A DNA stretch of 64,000 nucleotides from Calvatia gigantea (taxonomy: Eukaryota; Basidiomycota; Agaricomycetes; Agaricales; Lycoperdaceae), in the NCBI GenBank assembly GCA_025093985.1, contig JACAAK010000014.1, positions 62,001-126,000 on the forward strand. The letters run 5' to 3'. The position numbers and the translations under genes are program-made. The notes beneath the pieces were generated by a model. It did not search any database, was not told the origin of the DNA, and worked only from the letters and a program-made list of their open reading frames with translations. This document shows, one piece after another, positions 11,201 through 22,973 of this stretch. The stretch's first letter is position 1. Every line of letters starts with the position of its first letter.

Positions 11201-12506
11201 TTAAGCTCCACTCGCAGCAATCCGAGCGTCACGATCCGCCGCCGTCGTGCAAGTGATAGACTAAAAAAATCCCATCAGCAATCAAGAAAATTTCACACCA
11301 TCAATGAAACACAAGAAAGAAAGACTCACAGTTCCTGGTTTATTGACCAAAGGAAGCGCAGCACAGGTCAACCCACCCGCACAGTCCGTGAGGGCAAACT
11401 TCCCATTGACACACTGTGCGAACGCATCGCCGACACAAGCGGCCTCTCCCGAGTTACACGGGGAGTTTGCTGACAACGAAGCGAATTTCGCGTTGAGGGT
11501 CTGAGCGTCGATGCCATTTTCTATCGATATCAAATCAGCTATTTGTTATTAATGACGAGTGGAAGGCAAAGAATACGTACGGCGGACGAATGGCTTTGCT
11601 CCAGCAGGTGCGGGTTGTTGTGTCGCAGTGGAGGGTGAAGACGCGCCAGGTGCTGTCGGTTTCGTGGTAACAGGCGGAGCTTCAGGTGCGTCATTGCCAG
11701 CCGCACCTCCTTTCCCATTATTATTACCAGCCGCACCCGTTCCAGTACCAGCACTACCACCAGCACCAGCACCAGCACCGGCACCGGCACCGGCACCACC
11801 AGCACCACCGGCACCGGCACCGCCAACACCAGGATCCTGAGCGATCGTGTTCAACTGAACGCCATCTGGAACAGGTCCATCGGTTTTCGCAGGGCACGAC
11901 CCAGGTGGGTTGACAGCGTCCAAGCCAAGGGGTACAGTTCCGCCATTACCGCTAAAGTTGGGGAACTTGGAGCCGGCGAATTGACAATGGAACAATCCAT
12001 CAAGCTCAGCATTCTTAGGAGCTTGCTGGCAATACGGCACTTGGAGGCTATCAGGCTAAAAAAAAAAACAAACAATTGGAGATAAGATGGCTGCCCAAAA
12101 TCCTTGAGGAGTAGTGAACGACGCACAGCATTCCTTGGCTGCTGAACAAAGATCTGCGCAAGCCTGATCATCTCGGGGTCGTTCCCGAGTTGTTTAGCAA
12201 GGTCGACCATTTGGTCCGCAGAGTTTTGTTGGTCGCAGTCGCCTGCACCACGGAGGAGAGTTCCAGCAGCCGGAACGGCGATGTTGCTGCACTGAGCTGC
12301 TCCACCCGCTTTTGTCTGTATTAAATTACGGAAGCCCATTAACGAAAAATCACACAGTTAGGCAGAAGTGAATGACGTACACAAGCGTCTTGCCAAGGCT
12401 TCACGGAATCGATGGTAGTTTGAGCGATGCGCTTGTCCAGGACAGGCGCGGCCGAGGCGAAGCAAGCAAGAGCAGACAAGACGAAGAGAGCAGTGATTTT
12501 GGCCAT
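11201..12506 (-). CDS. Secreted protein with CBM19-like chitin-binding C-terminus, intact copy
   Basis: Starts at ATG 12506 and ends at the TAA at 11201-11203; I traced five exons with matching phases. A signal peptide (MAKITALFVLSALACFASA) is followed by VLDKR, a possible Kex2 site. A cysteine-containing region ends in PYCQQAPKNAELDGLFHC, then comes a Gly/Ala-rich low-complexity linker, then a domain with the spacing C-x5-C-x6-C-x8-C-x5-C (SPCNSGEAACVGDAFAQC, TDCAGGLTC). This resembles carbohydrate-binding module 19, known from yeast chitinase Cts1. The protein is probably extracellular and binds chitin or cell wall without a catalytic domain. The linker is 15 bp longer than in copy 1. The last exon begins after a run of seven T and encodes SITCTTAADRDARIAASGA. 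Confidence 0.82.
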
Positions 12507-12713
12507 GATGAAAGTACTGAGATTGAAGTGAGAAATAAAAATGCGAGTCGTCAATCGGATTGGAACCAAGCCAAAGATTGTACAAGAGGATAAGGATAAG
12601 GATTGTGGAGCACCCGGCTCAAAGAGAGTGGCTGAAAAGTGTTGAAGAAAGAGGAAAAAGCAACGGAAAGAGAAAGGGAAGGAAGCTGCTTCAGAATGGT
12701 ATGCAGGGGTCGT

Positions 12714-12721
12714 CTTTTATA
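12714..12721 (-). promoter_or_regulatory. TATA box of CBM19 gene copy 2
   Basis: On the minus strand the sequence reads TATAAAAG, about 208 bp upstream of the ATG at 12506. It lies outside the duplicated unit, so copy 1 at 7353-8653 has no equivalent. A strong TATA element fits a regulated, highly expressed secreted-protein gene. Confidence 0.45.
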
Positions 12722-13748
12722 CCGGCTTGAGCTTTGCCCACATGGCTGATTAGGCTTCGCTTTGTTCTAGGTGTGAACCTGTCACAACGTGAGCCGCATG
12801 ATCATCACCGGCAAGGGAAACAACAGATACCACATCTCTCTCGGTAAGTGATGTTGTTGCCACCAATTGAAGTTGATGCAGGATACCAGCTATTCCTGGA
12901 ACATAATCATATGCCTCGTTTTGGTGAATTGAAGGCCTCGGAGGCACCGTAAAAACAAAGTAGCGAGGATTGAACACGGTCGTGGTTTTCACATTGCAGG
13001 CCCGACCAGTCAGCGATGGAGGCTGGGAGACAGTGTCAACTGAGAGTCTTTCCTCGCTTTGTTATGAAGGGGAATGAGCATTGTCAAAGATTTTTCTGGA
13101 CCACATTGTGGTAAGTAGGTGGCGTGGTGTTGTTGTCAAAGCAACAAAATTGGGGCAATGGACAAGAGAACCGAACAGGAAGTGATGTAAGCCAATGGCA
13201 GGACCTGCCGGTTGAAAATTGACCAAAACTGACTCAGGGGCTCAAACGCAGGCCGCATTAAGCCGGGAGCGGAGGAGCGGGATGGAGCAACCAATCAGCA
13301 GGTGGCTTGCTTCTTGGCAAATTCAAGTCATTATCAAGGGAACGGATGGACAGAAAATATCAATTGATGTCATGGCGGCCGCAGTTCCTACTGGTGCGAT
13401 TTTCATGAATTTGATCATTGATGAGTGAAGTGGGTGTTAAAACCGGGGATAAGTTCTGATTCTCCGTACCCCCCGATCCTGTTGCCTTTGTTTTGCTACC
13501 AACTTATCAAAAAAGTCGACAACATCCCTTCCACGAACGGATTTACTCATCGTCCTGGTGATAAAGCCTCATGGGTTTGAGGTGGGGCGAAGCCGTTCAA
13601 GGATTCCCGAGTTCAACTTCGTGGTATCAGTCGGAGGTTGGTCTGGTTAACATTGAAACAATACTGGGTAACTAAGGTGTCATGGATCATTGTGTGGCGT
13701 GATTGTCATAGTACAGGATGAAGTGGGTGTGCGGCCCCTAGGTCAACG
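12722..13748. other. Intergenic, no gene recognised
   Basis: Upstream flank of the CBM19 gene and 3' flank of the sugar transporter. The frame at 12750-12992 (minus) has no recognisable family. Nothing else stands out. Confidence 0.4.
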
Positions 13749-16256
13749 CTAAACTTTTCTGTCGACGGAGTTCGAGTGCTCGGAGTTAGATCCCTCGTCC
13801 CCACCACGTTGAAATGCTGAAAAATATTGTTTGGTCATAGCTCCTCAAGTAAACGGGACTAGGAACTCACCTTTCTCTTGCTTGTTGATATTTTCTTGTC
13901 GTTCTGCCGCAGAAACAGATCCGAATATGATATCCATCTCTTCCAAACTGCGCCCTTTGGTTTCGGGGATCAACCTGTAATGCCCATTAACATCAGGACC
14001 CAACGGCTAAAAAAAAAAAAGATCTTACAAGGAGAAAAGTCCCATCGCACCGACATTGACGGTAGCGAACATAATGAAGAGCTTATACCCAAGGTTAGTC
14101 TTCATCTGAGGCGTGACCTTAGATACGACGAAGTCTGGGGTGCAAGAAAAGTTAATCGGATGTTAACATGACAATAGATACATAGCCTTACTCCATAGCC
14201 ATTGTGATGCGCTTGCAACAGAGAGACCGTAGTGCCTTGTGCGAGTAGGGAAAATATCAGACACGTAGACCCAAGGGAGTGGTCCTGGGAACAATTGACG
14301 ATCAGTCCTGGTCACCATCTTGGTGGGAAAGAAGAAAGCTTACCCCATCCCATTGAGTAGAAACAGACATAAATGTAGAGCATAGCGGCCATGGCCTTTG
14401 AAGCCGGCGGTGGGGTCGGAGGTGGCAGGCCAGCGACAACTGCCGGGGGCGGGTGTGTTTTGAGGATGGCACCGATGATGTAGAAGAGGGTTCCCATTCC
14501 CATTGCAGAAATGAAGAGCGACAGCTTCCTGCCCAAAGTCTCGACACCGAAGAAGATGAAGATGGAAGTCGCTACAACTTTCATAACGCCTGAAGGGAAC
14601 AATGTATCCATGACTTAGTCCTAACCAAGTTTAATTATGACTCACCGTATACGCCACTAGCGAGGAGGGAGTTCTTTGTTCCCGTATATCCGATCTAAAA
14701 GTTTGAGTTAGCATGCTTCAAGTTGGATCCACCTGACCAGGCACGTACGGCTTCGAAGATTTGCGGAGCGTAATAGCTAAATCATCGCCATCAGAGAATG
14801 TCCAACTTTGATGATAATGGAAATGACGCGACTCACTTGACGGAGTTCTGACCGGCCCATTGTTGCAATAGGAAGATGAAAAATGCGATGAAGAATCGGA
14901 TAAAGTTGCCTTTTCCGAAGAAGGCCTCTTTGAGTCCAAGGCCCTCACGCGCTTCGTGCTCTTCGAGGATAGCGGCTTCGATTTCAGCCATTTCGTGTAC
15001 GACTGCTGGCGAGTGGACGGACTCCTTTCGGAGATAGGCTAGATTTTCAATTGCTTCCTGGTTCCGACCGACGGAAGCAAGCCACCTGGGAGATTCCTAT
15101 TCTTCAAGTTGGTAAACGACAACGATCAGAAGGGGAGGCACCGTACCTTGATAGTAAGGATACCAAGAGCCATGATACCAGCAGGAACAAGCTGCAACCC
15201 GAACGGAATTCTCCAGATCTCCACGCCAGTGGGGATATGAATGCCAACACCGACTGCCAGTCCAATCAAAACACATTATTATCGGGGGGACCAAAAGAAC
15301 TCACAGTTCACGAAATACGATATCATAACACCAATAGCAACCTGGACTAGGGATTGAACTGATGTACTGAGACTGATAATAGGCACACGCACCATAATTT
15401 GGAAGAGTCCTGTTATACGTCCTCGAACTTCTTTTGGAGAACACTCTGATACGAAAGCGGGAGCTACTGCGGAGATACCACCAATGCCAAGACCAGCAAT
15501 GACCCGACCTCCATAAATGAGACCGAGGCCGTGAGGGGGGCCTTCCGCAACCGTTTGAAGAACCTTGTTGAATGTTAGCGGCCCGCATCGTGCATTAAAA
15601 AAATACGCACAGCTCCAACTGTGAATATTGCGGTGAAGGTTTCTAGGGTCCACTTTCTGCCAATTTTCGCTGTTCGAAGGTTTTTATGAGTGAGTGCTGC
15701 GACAAGCCAAGATGATACTCACAGGAGATGGGTGCACTCCCAAGGGCCCCGAAGAACGCACCAGCTTGGAGAACGGAGACAACATTCGCCGAGACTTCGT
15801 CAATCTTCTTCTGATTTCCAGCGGTACCGAAATGGGCTTGGAAGTACTTGTTACCGACGACACCCCCTCTGCAAGAACGTTTGTTGTCAGATGGTTGACA
15901 GATGGACTGCAAAGAAGGGCTGACCCAATACCACTTTAAACACAACGTTATCAGCGTCGAACCCCTAATTCTGAGATGGGAATCTAACGTACGTGTCATA
16001 ACCAAACAGAACAATTCCCCAATACACCACAAAAGCCAGCCCTAAGAAAAACTCGTAAGCTGAGTGGCAACGTGGCGGTTACAAAAATTGAGCTTACAAT
16101 ATACCCGAATATTCTTGAATAGGAGGGACGACATGTGCGTAGCGCTTGTCCTGAGGAGCCTCGAGGCGAAGGAAAGCTTCTGTGGTCTGGAAAAGACCTA
16201 GACGAGAAGAGGGTTAGTCTGACTGAGGCAAGGGGTTTAAGTATAAAACCCGGCAT
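13749..16256 (-). CDS. MFS sugar/quinate transporter, complete copy
   Basis: Multi-exon member of the major facilitator superfamily sugar-porter family, closest in character to fungal quinate permeases. The start is ATG 16256 in a 7 nt first exon (16250-16256), giving MPGLFQTTEAF. Exon 4 is a 9 nt micro-exon (15925-15933). Landmarks in order: DKRYAHVVPPIQEYSG, VLFGYDTGIGGGV, IGRKWTLETF, GRVIAGLGIGGIS, SPKEVRGRI, a central loop from ESPRWLASVGRNQEA, FLLQQWAGQNSVNYYAPQI, GVETLGRKLSL and the C-terminal PETKGRSLEEMD. These cover both six-helix halves plus signature motifs. It should import a sugar or aromatic acid across the plasma membrane by proton symport. The last exon ends at the TAG at 13749-13751. 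The duplicated unit begins at 14038, so only this copy has the PETKG exon. The donor of exon 2 is uncertain (16097 or a few bases upstream). Confidence 0.88.
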
Positions 16257-16346
16257 TTCTCTTCCGAGGAAGACCCTTCTTCCAGATACGCGGTTCATGC
16301 GGGGTCCTCAGAAGCAACACCTGGAGGGATGGAGCAAGCGGTGATG
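14038..16346. repeat. Tandem duplication II, unit 1 (2.31 kb)
   Basis: Direct repeat of 16347-18658, abutting it with no spacer. Unit 1 begins at agtcccatcgcaccgac and ends at gcaagcggtgatg. Coding differences I noted between units are mostly synonymous (for example the codons for VGRN and IPTG), with one H/R change in the central loop; introns differ more. Confidence 0.93.
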
Positions 16347-18568
16347 AGTCCCATCGCACCGACTATTGACGGTAGCGAACATAATGAAGAGCTTATACCC
16401 AAGGTTAGTCTTCATCTGAGGCGTGACCTTAGATACGACGAAGTCTGGGGTGCAAGAAAAGTTAATCGGATGTTAACATGACAATAGATACATAGCCTTA
16501 CTCCATAGCCATTGTGATGCGCTTGCAACAGAGAGACCGTAGTGCCTTGTGCGAGTAGGGAAAATATCAGACACGTAGACCCAAGGGAGTGGTCCTGGGA
16601 ACAATTGACGATCAGTCCTGGTCACCATCTTGGTGGGAAAGAAGAAAGCTTACCCCATCCCATTGAGTAGAAACAGACATAAATGTAGAGCATAGCGGCC
16701 ATGGCCTTTGAAGCCGGCGGTGGGGTCGGAGGTGGCAGGCCAGCGACAACTGCCGGGGGCGGGTGTGTTTTGAGGATGGCACCGATGATGTAGAAGAGGG
16801 TTCCCATTCCCATTGCAGAAATGAAGAGCGACAGCTTCCTGCCCAAAGTCTCGACACCGAAGAAGATGAAGATGGAAGTCGCTACAACTTTCATAACGCC
16901 TGAAGGGAACAATGTATCCATAAGACTTATTCCTAACCGAGTTTGATTATGACTCACCGTATACGCCACTAGCGAGGAGGGAGTTCTTTGTTCCCGTATA
17001 TCCGATCTAAAAGTTTAAGTTAGCATGCTTCAAGTTGTGTCCACCTGACCAGGTACGTACGGCTTCGAAGATTTGCGGAGCGTAATAGCTAAATCATCGC
17101 CATCAGAGAATGTCCAACTTTGATGATAATGGAAATGACGCGACTCACTTGACGGAGTTCTGACCGGCCCATTGTTGCAATAGGAAGATGAAAAATGCGA
17201 TGAAGAATCGGATAAAGTTGCCTTTTCCGAAGAAGGCCTCTTTGAGTCCAAGGCCCTCACGCGCTTCGCGCTCTTCGAGGATAGCGGCTTCGATTTCAGC
17301 CATTTCGTGTACGACTGCTGGCGAGTGGACGGACTCCTTTCGGAGATAGGCTAGATTTTCAATTGCTTCCTGGTTCCGGCCAACGGAAGCAAGCCACCTG
17401 GGAGATTCCTATTCTTCAAGTTGGTAAACGACAACGATCCGAAGGAGAGGCACCGTACCTTGATAGTAAGGATACCAAGAGCCATGATACCAGCAGGAAC
17501 AAGCTGCAACCCGAACGGAATTCTCCAGATCTCCACGCCAGTTGGGATATGAATGCCAACACCGACTGCCAGTCCAATCAAAACACATTATTATCGGGGG
17601 GACCAAAAGAACTCACAGTTCACGAAATACGATATCATAACACCAATAGCAACCTGGACTAGGGATTGAACTGATGTACTGAGACTGATAATAGGCACAC
17701 GCACCATAATTTGGAAGAGTCCTGTTATACGTCCTCGAACTTCTTTTGGAGAACACTCTGATACGAAAGCGGGAGCTACTGCGGAGATACCACCAATGCC
17801 AAGACCAGCAATGACCCGACCTCCATAAATGAGACCGAGGCCGTGAGGGGGGCCTTCCGCAACCGTTTGAAGAACCTTGTTGAATGTTAGCGGCCCGCAT
17901 CGTGCATTAAAAAAATACGCACAGCTCCAACTGTGAATATTGCGGTGAAGGTTTCTAGGGTCCACTTTCTGCCAATTTTCGCTGTTCGAAGGTTTTTATG
18001 AGTGAGTGCTGCGACAAGCCAAGATGATACTCACAGGAGATGGGTGCACTCCCAAGGGCCCCGAAGAACGCACCAGCTTGGAGAACGGAGACAACATTCG
18101 CCGAGACTTCGTCAATCTTCTTCTGATTTCCAGCGGTACCGAAATGGGCTTGGAAGTACTTGTTACCGACGACACCCCCTCTGCAAGAACGTTTGTTGTC
18201 AGATGGTTGACAGATGGACTGCAAAGAAGGGCTGACCCAATACCACTTTAAACACAACGTTATCAGCGTCGAACCCCTAATCCTGAGATGGGAATCTAAC
18301 GTACGTGTCATAACCAAACAGAACAATTCCCCAATACACCACAAAAGCCAGCCCTAAGAAAAACTCGTAAGCTGAGTGGCAACGTGGCGGTTACAAAAAT
18401 TGAGCTTACAATATACCCGAATATTCTTGAATAGGAGGGACGACATGTGCGTAGCGCTTGTCCTGAGGAGCCTCGAGGCGAAGGAAAGCTTCTGTGGTCT
18501 GGAAAAGACCTAGACGAGAAGAGGGTTAGTCTGACTGAGGCAAGGGGTTTAAGTATAAAACCCGGCAT
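16347..18568 (-). pseudogene. MFS sugar transporter, 3'-truncated copy
   Basis: Second copy of the transporter, starting at ATG 18568 with the same exon structure, including the 9 nt micro-exon. It stops at the duplication junction at 16347. The reading frame has an extra T near 16365, in the exon that should read TVNVGAMG, and the following exons with PETKGRSLEEMD and the C-terminal tail are absent. The final transmembrane helix and cytosolic tail are therefore missing, so no normal transporter is expected. If the duplication is an assembly artefact, this is the second allele and its 3' end lies in 13749-14037. Confidence 0.82.
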
Positions 18569-18658
18569 TTCTCTTCCGAGGAAGACCCTTCTTCCAGATA
18601 CGCGGTTCATGCGGGGTCCTCAGAAGCAACACCTGGAGGGATGGAGCAAGCGGTGATG
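16347..18658. repeat. Tandem duplication II, unit 2 (2.31 kb)
   Basis: Same content and orientation as 14038-16346. The right edge at 18658 is where unit 1 instead joins the start of unit 2; the bases beyond 18658 are unique. Confidence 0.93.
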
Positions 18659-18742
18659 CGCGATGGGGGCCGAGGTCACAAGCCTCCACGCTGCAGGCGG
18701 CCCGTGCTTCCCGGCTCCCGGGACCAATGAGGCAAAACTCAC

Positions 18743-18876
18743 CAATTTGCAGGAGCAATGGGCGTTATGAATGTCAAACGAGCGCGCTTTGGCACACTTT
18801 TTAGGGCCTGTGTGGCCGCGGACCTAAAACACCTACGAGAGCTGGCATTGGACGACAAGGCAATGTTTGTGAGCAT
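18743..18876 (-). other. Orphan exon-like ORF with mitochondrial presequence character
   Basis: From ATG 18876 on the minus strand a 45-codon frame runs to a consensus donor (TTG followed by gtgagt at 18742) and would otherwise stop three bases later. The peptide starts MLTNIALSSNASSRCFRS, contains no acidic residue and is rich in Arg, Lys, Ser and Ala, as mitochondrial targeting peptides are. A TATA-like element (18893-18900) lies just upstream. No continuation of such a gene is visible before duplication unit 2 begins at 18658. It may be the first exon of a broken gene or a chance frame. Confidence 0.25.
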
Positions 18877-21800
18877 GGGCGATGGGGATGGCTATAAATA
18901 TGGGGCGTATCAATTCATATGATTGACCTTATTGAACTGTTCAAGACGTGGATGGCAGGCCCAACCCCAAAACGCTACCCACCCCACGCCTGTCAGATGC
19001 GATCTTCGATCCCGCACGAGACGTTTGTCCTTCTCTGACTCAACATTTCATTTGTTCATCCAGTTGAACAATGCGACTCGGAGCACGGTGAAATGACGCC
19101 CACAACCTCGCCCGGGTACGACTCGTGTTCGTCCTTCTTCCCAGCCGGTACCAATGAGAGTGTTACAAAACTACAGTGCATCTGCTATTTAAGCGCCGTG
19201 GCATGAGAATACCAGTACACGGGCATGAAAGAATTTTTATAGCCTTGCCGAACGGAGAGGATACCTCAACGCCGTGTTTAAATACTGTCGGCAGGCAAGT
19301 CTTATTCCCAAGCAGCGAAGCCATCACCACGCATGCTCCATTCGTCATTGCACAAACGGGTTTTCATCGGGCTCCCAGGATATACCAACGAGGCTCACCA
19401 ATTTCATTCGATAATTCAGCCCGTGTCCCAACCCCACTCCATAATGGCGAAGAGGTCTAAGTTTGACGACAATGGTGCTCCCACAATCTTGACTAGCAGC
19501 AGAACGTATAATGGTAGAACCTCTCACAACCATCGAACCAACTGCCGCTAAAGAGTGACTTGGAACTTTAGATGAGATCCTATCAGCAATGGGGTCGAGA
19601 TGTGGCTTGAACCGGACACAATTGTGAAGGGGGTAGGTCGGCAAAGATCTCAAAAACCTTCCAAGACAAACTGGCACACTTCAGGACTGCTCAAACGTGA
19701 TGGAGGTAATCAAACATTAACCTTCTAATACCGTATTCGCCTTGGACAGTTTTGTTATCCCATACCTCCTTCCCCCACATCCGCTACTAGTGGGTGTCAA
19801 ATGTGGGGGGTCCCTTTTCTCTCGGCAGGAACTGAACTCCTGAATTCCTAAAAATAGCAGTGTTTAATTGCTTAAGCGTTGCTGACTGTTTGCCTTGCTG
19901 TAAGACTGTGCTTCAGTTCACTGTCAGTTTCAAATGAATGATTCCTTTGGAAGGGATATCCGGGTGTGAGTCAACCGTAGCGGCCCGGAGACGGTCCGCT
20001 ACAATGCCGAGGTGCCAAGGTTCCTCCAGCACGACATATGTAAGCTCTGAGCTCCTTGATGCTCCTTGGTGTTGGCTAACTTGATACCAGGCACTTTGTC
20101 CACGCTTTACGTATAAAATGTACTTTCATGCTATCCGGAGATGCCCACAAACTACAGAGCATTCGTTCCGCCGCCCTCACAACAAACTTGTTAAGTACCT
20201 GGATTGATCACCAGAGTCGACTGCTGTGCTTTGCGATTGGGAAAATTAGTTACTCGCTCACCCATCAGAATCTGACGTGCCTGAGGTTATTAATGGCGGG
20301 CGGGTAGGGGCATGACGAGTGTCCTCTCCTGACGGACTCAGCTCTTCCGAGTTATAGGAGCCAAATATAACACAGGAACCCTCGTTACCGAAGCGAGTCC
20401 ACGAGTGGCGAGATTATTTTCAGGATTCCTTTTGGCGACGAGAATTCAATAACGTCAAGGACATCACTCAAAATTTTGACATTAGTCGTGCACTTCACAA
20501 CCTCTTCGCCTGGTTTTCAACGAGCTAATTCCTTCTTCACCCTCCAATATTGACGTCTTATCAGTGCCTCATTCTTCTTCTGAACCGTGCGGGTATAGCC
20601 TGTGCATCATTCACCTTTATTTGCGGGTGCTGCATTACAAACGTCACAATGGGTGAACAAGGGGGAAGTTGGCGAAGAGCGGCAGAGCAACATCTGCACA
20701 CAAAAAACTAGGAATCAGGTGTGGGCCAGCTCGCGCGGGCCGAGGTGGACCGAGAGTTAGGCAAAAGGGGATATCAGTTGCCAGTCCTCATTACAATCCG
20801 ATATGTTAGTGCCACCCGATCCGACGATGTGATGTGTTTGAACGCCTGGTGTCTTTCATTTCGCTAAACATTGGTGTGACGTTCCCGTAAGAGCTCTCAT
20901 GGGCTAAAGCCTAAAGGATTCCCTGCGATAGGGCGGGGTCACAACGCCGATTTGGCATATACGCTGTGCAAAGCTCAACACACCAAAGGAACATCATTTT
21001 GATCTATCTCCTCCGTTCTAACAAGAAATGATCATAAGGAATGAAGTAGTGCCACAAAGGTAACTCATTTCAACTCATCCCGTAAGAACTGAGACCGAGT
21101 TCGCAAAGGTGGTAATAAGATAATCCCATGAAGACCACTTCTCCCGATAGCAGTCAATCCGGTTGATTAGGTGTCTCTCCACTTCCTTCCCGGAAACACT
21201 CCCCCAGTTCCCAACTCCCCCGGACCACTCCCTTTAGGATGCCGGGCGCAACATTCCATCAAATGATGCGACTCTGAGAACTCCTGGCACCCGCCTTTGT
21301 CGTACACCCGCCCTTGTCGGGGAGCGTTGAATCATTGAAAAAGTATACTATCTTATAAGCGTCCCGGACTTTGCAAAATGGAGTCACACTCAGCACTCAG
21401 CACTCAGTGGTATGAATCAGGTTTTCCCGTCACGTTGCAGATTTGCGACCAAGGACATCCAAGAACTCGCACGGTGCTCATGCAATGCTCATTGCTCACT
21501 CCACTCATATCCTAGGCGTTCAACACCGCAATGCCCAATAGATCGAAGAGGCCAGGCCGTGATTGACCACTATCGATGATGCGTAGCTGTACCGTTATCA
21601 AGATCCATTGTTCACTGATCATCAAGTGTTCAACAACTAACTTATTCACTCATCTATCTTCATTGAGTCGCTTTAGTACTTGATCCAACGTCTCGAAGGT
21701 TCTTCCCTGATTTCAAAACCCGAACGGGTTTACTGGTATTCCCAGTCAGTTGGGGTATCAACATCCAGCAGACGGGTTCTCAATGTATTGAGTAGCATGT

Positions 21801-22450
21801 ACGCCCTTACCAGGCTCGCGGGGTCAGTGTCTTGATGCCGCTTCTTGGTATACTCATACCGAACTTCATCCGCAGCCTAAACAAAGTCCGGGAATGAGAA
21901 GCTTTGGCTCTGAGGAGGTGACATAAGAGAGCTTCTAGAAGGCTCAGAATTTCGTGTTGCGGAATTCAAACTTCTATGACATCTCGTATTGCTCGGCGGA
22001 TTGTAGGTGACTTCCTCATACCGTTACCCAGAGTGCCTCACCTACAAGTCGTGGGGGATTTCGCAGATAGGACTCTTCCGAACTCGAGCCTCCTTTGCGA
22101 TGTTACCTGGGGCTCGACTGGCCACCGTAGAATTAGTCGTGTGCTTTCGTCGGTCATAGAGTGCTCTGGTTGGTCTACCCAGCTGGTGACGGTGGATCGG
22201 CCACTACGAAAACCCTACTCAAAACCTCTTCTACTTTATCCTTGGTGCATTGCTCTTCTTCTCAGCCAGTAGACGTGACAAGGGATCCAGAGGCCTCGTG
22301 ACATCAGCCTATTAAATCGTCGCTCAACCCCTGTGCTATCACGTAGGGAGCGAGACGACCAACGACCCAATGTTGCTGGATAAGGCGACTATTCCGCAGT
22401 TCAACAAATTCTTTTGAGCCTTTCATTACATACGGGATATGTCCCGAGAG
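18877..22450. other. Long intergenic region, mostly unassigned
   Basis: About 3.6 kb without a convincing gene. The frames at 19163-19677 and 21976-22272 have no recognisable protein features. A TATAAATA element at 18893-18900 and one possible exon (21730-21876, listed separately) are the only items of note. The right end grades into a NACHT remnant. Confidence 0.4.
21730..21876 (-). other. Possible C-terminal exon, weakly LYR-like
   Basis: After an acceptor (tttgtttag, AG at 21877-21878) a frame of 48 codons begins AADEVRYEYTKKRHQD, continues through TDPASLVRAYMLL and ends at the TAA at 21730-21732. The charged helix followed by a TDP turn and a second helix is reminiscent of the C-terminal half of LYR-motif mitochondrial assembly factors. 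No convincing upstream exon with an LYR motif was found, so this is a weak suggestion. Confidence 0.2.
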
Positions 22451-22540
22451 CCATAAATGCTGTGATTCTCGTCGACGGACTGGACGAGTGCGGCGAGTCG
22501 CCCAAAACCCGATACCGCCCCCTTCAAATCTCGCTTTGAC
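22451..22540 (+). pseudogene. NACHT NTPase (NLR-like) remnant, Walker B segment
   Basis: A plus-strand frame reads VILVDGLDECGESP, the typical Walker B and following acidic residues of fungal NACHT-domain NLR proteins. The sequence on both sides is full of stops in this frame and no P-loop or WD40/ankyrin tail is visible nearby, so it is a fossil. The repeat edge of duplication III (22473) falls inside it. The second copy at 27555 has lost a base, giving DGLD followed by a frameshift. Confidence 0.55.
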
Positions 22541-22973
22541 GTCCTTTCAAGTGAGAGAAGAAATGTTGGTGGTAAAGAATCTCATGCAAGACATCATTAG
22601 GGTATTGTCTCCAAGGGTCAATGCAGAGGTGGGGGTTGGCTACGGCCGTTCAGCCAAATCATTTAGCGGTAATAATTCAACTTAAAGACGGATGTCTCCC
22701 TTCCTGCCCTGAGTAAACAAATACTGTGGTCTGTGTTGATAAGGAAAACGAGTGCGAGTTTAAAAGATGTTAACAAGGACAAAGAACCAAGCACAAGAGA
22801 AACCTAGTAAGGGACAACGTTTATGAGAGGGAGCGGTGGTCCTTCTCGGCACAATCAGAGAGGGACAAGATTCCCACGGGGAGTGGTGGTTCCAAGTGAA
22901 GAAGCATCGCAACAGCCCAACTTTAAAATTTGAACGCTCTCTCTTTAATTTGCATTCATTACAACCTCTCTGG

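Larger units (their letters stand above)
8798..12638. repeat. Tandem duplication I, unit 2 (about 3.84 kb)
   Basis: Second copy of 4947-8785 in the same orientation. Differences include loss of one base in the F-box fragment near 8833, two single-base losses near 10700-10720, an 8 bp shorter stretch before 11280, and a 15 bp longer Gly-Ala repeat in the CBM19 gene. Confidence 0.93.

Noticed and set aside
4947..12638. Long direct repeats considered as LTRs of a retrotransposon
   Set aside because: The units contain ordinary cellular genes. They lack TG...CA ends, primer binding sites and any reverse transcriptase between them, and they are adjacent rather than flanking a body.
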